Shown: positions 59,579 through 64,000 of the stretch, piece after piece
Position numbering within the stretch: the first letter of the stretch is position 1
Layout of the letters: each line of letters begins with the position of its first letter
NCBI GenBank assembly: GCA_035633115.1
Contig: DASQFN010000058.1
Coordinates: forward strand, 1-64,000
Length of the DNA: 64,000 nucleotides
Direction of reading: 5' to 3'
From: Gemmatimonadaceae bacterium
Lineage (GTDB): Bacteria; Gemmatimonadota; Gemmatimonadetes; Gemmatimonadales; Gemmatimonadaceae
Program-made: the position numbers and the translations under genes
Notes under the pieces: generated by a model
The model's database searches: none
The model's input: the letters and a program-made list of their open reading frames with translations, nothing else
What the model was told of the DNA's origin: nothing

Positions 59579-60934
59579 CTACAGAATTCTCCAGACCAGG
59601 TGACAGGCGGTCTCCGCGATCCTGTCCGTCAGTGGCCGCTTCGCGAATTCCTCCGGGTCAATCTCCTCCGAATACTCGAGGTCTTCCAGAAAGAGCTTCT
59701 CCATTTTTTCGGAAGCGTCCTTGTCGAGGACGACCAGGTTCGACTCCTCGTTGAATGAGATCGACTGATTGTCCGCGTTCATGCTGCCGACGGACATCCA
59801 CAGTCCGTCGACCACGATCGTCTTGGCGTGCATCATCGCCGGCTGGTACTCGAAGATTCTGACGCCGCTCTTCATCAGCTCCTCGTATCGAGCCCGCCCT
59901 GCGTACCACGTGCTTTTCACGTCGGTCTGCCTGCTTGTCGTGAGAATCCTCACGTCGGCGCCCCGTTTTGCCGCCTCGCAGAGCATTCTGCGGAACGGCT
60001 TGTGGGGCACGAAATACGAGTTGGCGATGTAGAGGCGCTCTCTCGCAGCCGCAATCGACAGCACGAAGAATCGCTCGGCTTCGGTGCTGCCGATTGTCGG
60101 TGACGCGTGAAGAACACCCGCAAGAATTCCCTTGCCGCGCGACGATGATTCTTTCGCTTCTTGCGTCGCGTCATCAAGACGGTCCGACTCGCGACCGTTT
60201 GTCTTCGACACGAGAGGGAAGAGCCGCTCGCTGGTCAGCAGCACCCCGCTCGCCTCGGCCCAGCAGACGACGAACATCGCCTGGAGCTGGCGCACTGCCG
60301 GCCCCGTGAAGCGGACATTGCTGTCGCGCCACTGGTTCTCCTGCCTTCCGTTTCCGAACCACTTGTCGTCGATGCCGAAACCGCCGGTGTACCCGATTGT
60401 TCCGTCGATCACGACAACGCGAATGTGTGCCCTGTGCTGCGCCTTTTGAAACGAGCGCAGAGTGACGGGACGAAACGGAATGGTGTGCACTCCCGCCGCG
60501 CGAAGTGACTCGAAATACTCCTTGGGCAGGCTGGTCCCGAACGAATCGAACAGGAAATAGACGTCTACGCCGGCGCGGGCCCTCTCCACGAATATCCGAT
60601 GGAGCTCATCGGCCATTTTCCCCGGGTTGCAGTAGTACATCTGCATCGTGATGGAGGTCTTTGCAGAACGCAGGTCTCCCCAGAGGCGGTCGTACGTCTG
60701 GTCGCCGTTGATGAAGACTTCAACTTCGTGTCCGGGCTCGAGCCTGATGGCGGTCAGAAGCTCCATCGCTTCCAGGAAAAACGGGTCGCCGACCTTCGGG
60801 GCGCCGCTTTCGTCGCCGGGCCGGCCGATCGAGCGAATCGGAGTTCCGCGCAGAACGTCGAGGAGACCGATCAACAGGAGAACGGCAACGACAATTCCGA
60901 GAAGGAACAGTCCTACGTACAGCGCGATGTTCAC
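59579..60934 (-). CDS. Cardiolipin-synthase-like PLD-family enzyme, altered first HKD motif
   Basis: A 451-residue protein with an N-terminal membrane helix (NIALYVGLFLLGIVVAVLLL). Two PLD half-sites are expected. The second is classical: MMHAKTIVVDG (His369, Lys371, Asp376), followed by GSMN. The first is AHIRVVVIDG (His170, Arg172, Asp177), so the Lys of HKD is Arg. The rest matches cardiolipin synthases: YCNPGKMADELHRIFVERAR and YIANSYFVPHKPFRRMLCEA. It would join phosphatidyl groups; the Lys-to-Arg change is conservative but unusual. The last gene bases adjoin a kinase remnant. Confidence 0.85.
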   Translation of the reverse strand: MNIALYVGLFLLGIVVAVLLLIGLLDVLRGTPIRSIGRPGDESGAPKVGDPFFLEAMELLTAIRLEPGHEVEVFINGDQTYDRLWGDLRSAKTSITMQMYYCNPGKMADELHRIFVERARAGVDVYFLFDSFGTSLPKEYFESLRAAGVHTIPFRPVTLRSFQKAQHRAHIRVVVIDGTIGYTGGFGIDDKWFGNGRQENQWRDSNVRFTGPAVRQLQAMFVVCWAEASGVLLTSERLFPLVSKTNGRESDRLDDATQEAKESSSRGKGILAGVLHASPTIGSTEAERFFVLSIAAARERLYIANSYFVPHKPFRRMLCEAAKRGADVRILTTSRQTDVKSTWYAGRARYEELMKSGVRIFEYQPAMMHAKTIVVDGLWMSVGSMNADNQSISFNEESNLVVLDKDASEKMEKLFLEDLEYSEEIDPEEFAKRPLTDRIAETACHLVWRIL

Positions 60935-61146
60935 GCAGTCAGCGGGTGAGGCAGGCGCATTGCGGTGGCGTTGGGCATGTCGAACACGAACTTTCCTGTA
61001 AGCAGCCAGTATGCCACACAGCCCAATGCGTACACATCTGCCGAGGTGCCGAAGCCGTCGCCGTCGTTGATCACCTCCGTGAAGAATCCGGCCGGTCCGC
61101 TGAGTCGGATCGATTCCGGTAACCGCGGGTTAACAGCCGACGGCAT
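60931..61146 (-). pseudogene. Remnant of a Ser/Thr protein kinase
   Basis: About 71 residues including VINDGDGFGTSADVYALGCV, then AYWLLTGKFVFDMPNATAM, the kinase subdomain IX-X region of this phylum's kinases (compare RADIYAFGVIAYEILTG in kinase 1). It lacks the glycine loop, HRD, DFG and the C-lobe end, so it is a fragment. Upstream, 61147-61526 (380 bp) shows no supported gene, although the frame 61207-61431 is open; it may hold more of the decayed kinase. Confidence 0.7.
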
Positions 61147-61526
61147 TGTCGAAATCTGTCCTCGGTATCAAGCGCAAACCAGTTACGTTTTTCTGACCGG
61201 TTTGGATTGCGAGGTGCGGTGTATCGGCTTCGCGGACCACGCCGCCGGGTGTCGCATTTGCGAAAGGCTGTCCGGCAGGCGACGAATGCCTGCACCACCA
61301 TAGCCCCAGCGATGGAATCAGTGCTCGAGCAGTTGCGAACAGCGTTGAGTGCCCCGGCTGGCCACACGGACCTCAACACTTTGAACCGCCGGATGCGGAC
61401 CCGCATGTCCGGTGGTATGGGAGGGGAGTAGCGGCGATCAGCCGCTACCCTCTATCCCGATCGCCAACCCAGCATATTCATAGTATCCTCGTATTCATCT
61501 GTAGCCGATAACAAGCACAGAAGTCG

Positions 61527-63074
61527 ATGCGTCGTCCACTGAGATCTGCGGCACTTGCGATGCTGATCCTCGCCTGCAGCGGAGACGGCGTATCAGGGCC
61601 TGGTACACCGGCTCCGCCTGTTGTCGCGTCGGTGAAGCTGTCGCGCGATACCGCGACACTGGTTCCCGACGCGACAGTCCAGATAACTGCAGCCGCGCTC
61701 GACGCCGCCGGCCAGACGCTCAACCGATCAGTGGCCTGGACCAGCTCGGATGAAACGAAGGCACGCGTAGCAAACGGCGTCATCACCGGCGTGGCTCCCG
61801 GGGCTGCGACCATCACCGCCGCTGTGGAAGGCAAGACGGCGCAGGCGATCATCACGATTGTCGACGGAGGAGTCATGAGTCCCGCGGGAGGCGTGTTGAG
61901 CGCGAGGGGCGGCTCCGTGCAAATCAATGCACCGGCAGGGGCGGTGTCGCAGGCGACTCCAGTGTTTGTGCGGGTAGCCGCGAGCACGTCATCGGATCCG
62001 GCCCTCGTTCCCGGAACCAGCTACGATCTCTCTCCCGCCGCAACGACTTTCGCGCAGCCAGTGACGCTCACGCTGCGCTACGACGCTTCCGCGCTCGGTA
62101 ACGAGATTCGTCCAGCCAGCATTCGTCTTTTCTCACTCGTGGGCGACGGATGGCAGCCCGTCACCGGCAGCGCTCTCGATGCGAACACGCGAACCGTGTC
62201 CGCCCCCATCACGCGTCTCGGATCATATGCGATCGTAGGAGACCTTGCGGTTGCGAGCATTGTGGTGACTCCCGGAAGCGGCTCGCTTTATTCGGGGCGC
62301 TCTCTCATGCTGACGGCAACAGCGAGAGATGCACCGGGAAACGCTTTGCCCGGCCGGCAGGTTTCATGGTCATCGAGCAATACGGGAATAGCCTCGGTCT
62401 CCGACGCGGGCCTCGTTTCGGCCATCTCCTTCGGGTCTGCGACCATCACGGCGACATCGGAGGGAAAGAGCTCCACCGCCACGGTCAGCGTTCTGCACGA
62501 TCCCATCATTTTCGTGCACGGCTTCCAGTCGTCCGGCGCGATCTGGGGAACAATGATCGGCTGGTTCGTGAGCGACGGCTGGCCCATGTCGCAGATGTAC
62601 GCCGTGAGCTACGACACCAACCAGTCGAACGCGACGATTGCCGGCGAGCTCAGGACTGCGGTCGAGAACGTGCTCGGCTCCACTGGCGCTGCACGAGTCG
62701 ACATCGTAACGCACTCGATGGGCGGATTGTCGTCGCGCTACCTGTTGAAAAACCTCGGCGGTGATGTGAGGACGGACGCGTGGGTGTCCCTGGCCGGGCC
62801 TAATCACGGCACCACGGCCGCGAATCTGTGCGGAACCGTTTCATGTGTCGAAATGCGGCCGGGGTCGACATTCCTCGTGGAGCTCAATGCGGGTGACGAG
62901 ACGCCGGGGCCGCCGCGCTACGCCACCTGGTGGTCAGCGTGTGATCAGGTCACGACCCCGCAGCAGAGCGTCGTTCTCGCCGGTGCGACGAACACGCAGA
63001 CATCCTGTCTCCAGCACAGCCAGCTTTACGTAGATGCGACTGTGTATCAGCAGGTACGAGACTGGATCAAATGA
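61527..63074 (+). CDS. Lipoprotein with Ig-like repeats and a lipase domain
   Basis: 515 residues. Lipobox MLILACSGDG (Cys17). Residues 35-115 and about 245-325 form two bacterial Ig-like (Big_2) repeats (SVKLSRDTATLVPDATVQIT, VAWTSSDETKARVANGVITG; then VTPGSGSLYSGRSLMLTATA, VSWSSSNTGIASVSDAGLVS). Between them is a ZU5-like beta segment (SARGGSVQINAPAGAVSQAT, then FVRVAAST). The C-terminal alpha/beta-hydrolase has PIIFVHGFQSSGAIWGTMIG, VDIVTHSMGGLSSRYLL with nucleophile Ser397, and the tail LAGATNTQTSCLQHSQLYVD with His. It should be a surface esterase/lipase of the EstA or lipase class 2 type. Confidence 0.9.
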   Translation: MRRPLRSAALAMLILACSGDGVSGPGTPAPPVVASVKLSRDTATLVPDATVQITAAALDAAGQTLNRSVAWTSSDETKARVANGVITGVAPGAATITAAVEGKTAQAIITIVDGGVMSPAGGVLSARGGSVQINAPAGAVSQATPVFVRVAASTSSDPALVPGTSYDLSPAATTFAQPVTLTLRYDASALGNEIRPASIRLFSLVGDGWQPVTGSALDANTRTVSAPITRLGSYAIVGDLAVASIVVTPGSGSLYSGRSLMLTATARDAPGNALPGRQVSWSSSNTGIASVSDAGLVSAISFGSATITATSEGKSSTATVSVLHDPIIFVHGFQSSGAIWGTMIGWFVSDGWPMSQMYAVSYDTNQSNATIAGELRTAVENVLGSTGAARVDIVTHSMGGLSSRYLLKNLGGDVRTDAWVSLAGPNHGTTAANLCGTVSCVEMRPGSTFLVELNAGDETPGPPRYATWWSACDQVTTPQQSVVLAGATNTQTSCLQHSQLYVDATVYQQVRDWIK

Positions 63075-63188
63075 TTGGAGTCCGGTTATCGCTTGCCCGT
63101 TCAGGAACACGCCCGTGGGCATCTAGCGGAACACAGGCCCGAACGCTAAGGTGAAACCAGACGAACAATCCGCGACGGAGTCTTTGCA

Positions 63189-64000
63189 ATGCGCTATTTC
63201 ATCCTCGTTCTCCCCGCCCTCGCACTCGCAGATTACGGCCGGCCTGCGGATGCTTCCGCGCGCGTCCCGGCACCTCGGCAGCAGGGCCAGGCGGCGACAG
63301 CTCAGTCACCAGTGGCAATCACGGAATGGACGGTTCCGTGGGAAAAGACCCGCCCACGTGATCCATATGTAGACGGTCAGGGCCGTGTCTGGTTCGTCGG
63401 TCAAGCGGGGAACTACGTCGCCAGGCTTGACCCCGTTTCAGGAGCGTTCAAGCGTTTCGAGATTGAAGACGGAACGCATCCTCACAATCTCATTGTCGAT
63501 GCCGCGGGAAATGTCTGGTACGCGGGAAACCGCAACGGCAGGATTGGCAGGATCGATGGGAAGACGGAGAAGCTCACGACATTCATGATGCCGGACGCGG
63601 CGGTCAATGATCCCCACACGCTGGTGTTCGATCGAGCGGGCGACATCTGGTTCACGGCACAGGGCGCGAACTACGTCGGTCATCTGGCGACGAAAACAGG
63701 AAAGGTCCGATTGGCCAAGGTTCCGACTGAGAAGGCCAGACCGTATGGAATAGTTGTCGACGCGAAGAACCGGACGTGGTTCATCGAGTTCGGAACGAAC
63801 AAGCTGGCGACGATCGATCCGGCGACGATGGCAATTACGGAGTACGCGCTGCCGAGCGACAAGACGCGTGCGCGACGCCTGGTCACGACCTCGGACGGAA
63901 TGGTTTGGTACGGCGATTACGCCCGCGGCATGCTCGGTCGTTTTAATCCGCAGACGCGCGAGACGCAGGAGTGGCCGATGCCCGCGGGAGGGACATCTCT
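63189..64000 (+). CDS. Vgb-like (virginiamycin B lyase) beta-propeller, cut by window end
   Basis: The frame is open from ATG 63189 to the window end, about 270 residues visible. A signal-peptide-like start (MRYFILVLPALALADYG) is followed by propeller blades of the Vgb/streptogramin-lyase type: VDGQGRVWFVGQAGNYVARL, VDAAGNVWYAGNRNGRIGRI, FDRAGDIWFTAQGANYVGHL and VDAKNRTWFIEFGTNKLATI, ending in the last visible blade LGRFNPQTRETQEW. Many members outside true Vgb enzymes are sensor or binding proteins, so antibiotic cleavage should not be assumed. The catalytic His/Glu positions of Vgb lie beyond or near the cut, so function is open. Confidence 0.85.
   Translation, partial: MRYFILVLPALALADYGRPADASARVPAPRQQGQAATAQSPVAITEWTVPWEKTRPRDPYVDGQGRVWFVGQAGNYVARLDPVSGAFKRFEIEDGTHPHNLIVDAAGNVWYAGNRNGRIGRIDGKTEKLTTFMMPDAAVNDPHTLVFDRAGDIWFTAQGANYVGHLATKTGKVRLAKVPTEKARPYGIVVDAKNRTWFIEFGTNKLATIDPATMAITEYALPSDKTRARRLVTTSDGMVWYGDYARGMLGRFNPQTRETQEWPMPAGGTS

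Noticed and set aside
61207-61431. Open frame of 74 residues upstream of the Ig-lipase
   Set aside because: Arg-rich, no ribosome site, no family-like text and near a decayed kinase; not supported as a gene.
63189-64000. True virginiamycin resistance gene
   Set aside because: Only generic propeller blades are visible and the gene is cut; many Vgb-like propellers do not act on streptogramins.

Overview
The window is GC-rich chromosomal DNA that best fits a Gemmatimonadota-type bacterium. The signs are two full-length membrane Ser/Thr kinases fused to sensor-like C-termini (TolB-like plus TPR; TolB/PD40 beta-propeller), many lipoproteins with short signal peptides, a lipoprotein with bacterial Ig-like repeats and a lipase domain, and a family-typical kinase C-terminal tail (NWLEELKAK). 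This assignment is inference from gene style, not a marker-gene placement.

Layout. 1-5.6 kb is a decaying accessory island: a broken IS481-type transposase, a possible lone integron attC site, an unknown cassette-like gene, a truncated and frameshifted Mug-type DNA glycosylase, another frameshifted gene, an orphan HigA antitoxin, an AbiEi/AbiEii-like pair whose second gene is frameshifted, and an intact VapBC pair. 5.6-12.6 kb holds two GT2 glycosyltransferases, a secreted DUF4440 protein, kinase 1 and an M28 peptidase. 12.7-18.6 kb (minus strand) is a two-gene unit of SNF2-type helicase and large N6-adenine methyltransferase, a DISARM-like core without the other DISARM genes, with a small disordered protein nearby. 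18.7-23.3 kb has LD-carboxypeptidase, a coupled rhodanese/hydrolase/NUDIX operon, a DtxR-family regulator with its own box, and a second VapBC pair with a clear promoter and operator. 23.4-30.7 kb has kinase 2 and an AttEFGH-like ABC export operon ending in a permease-calycin fusion. 30.8-43.8 kb is housekeeping: DUF72, SURF1, acyl-CoA dehydrogenase, MgtE, a metal-binding HMA protein, a glycosidase-like lipoprotein, a thioesterase, a nucleotidyltransferase and RNase Z. tRNA-Ala(CGC) and tRNA-Gln(CTG) lie at 44-46 kb. 46-51 kb has ArsR-remnant/AHSA1, an AAA+ ATPase with a type-II-secretion-like N-domain, and a PadR regulator. 51-55 kb is a translationally coupled serine-pathway cluster (SerA, a GlcD-like FAD oxidase, a SerB-like phosphatase). 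55-64 kb has a P1 peptidase, an L,D-transpeptidase, a PLD-family synthase, a kinase remnant, the Ig-lipase and a Vgb-like propeller cut by the window end.

Two signals stand out. First, a 36-bp sequence occurs four times, as two inverted pairs (19695-19875 and 54930-55385); the second pair brackets a C-terminally truncated GxxExxY (PD-(D/E)XK-like) gene and the first is nearly empty, which looks like a small mobile or repeat module. Second, the helicase-methyltransferase pair is a candidate minimal defence unit. Many neighbouring genes overlap by 4 bp or less, and several starts are non-ATG (TTG, GTG, probably ATT and CTG).
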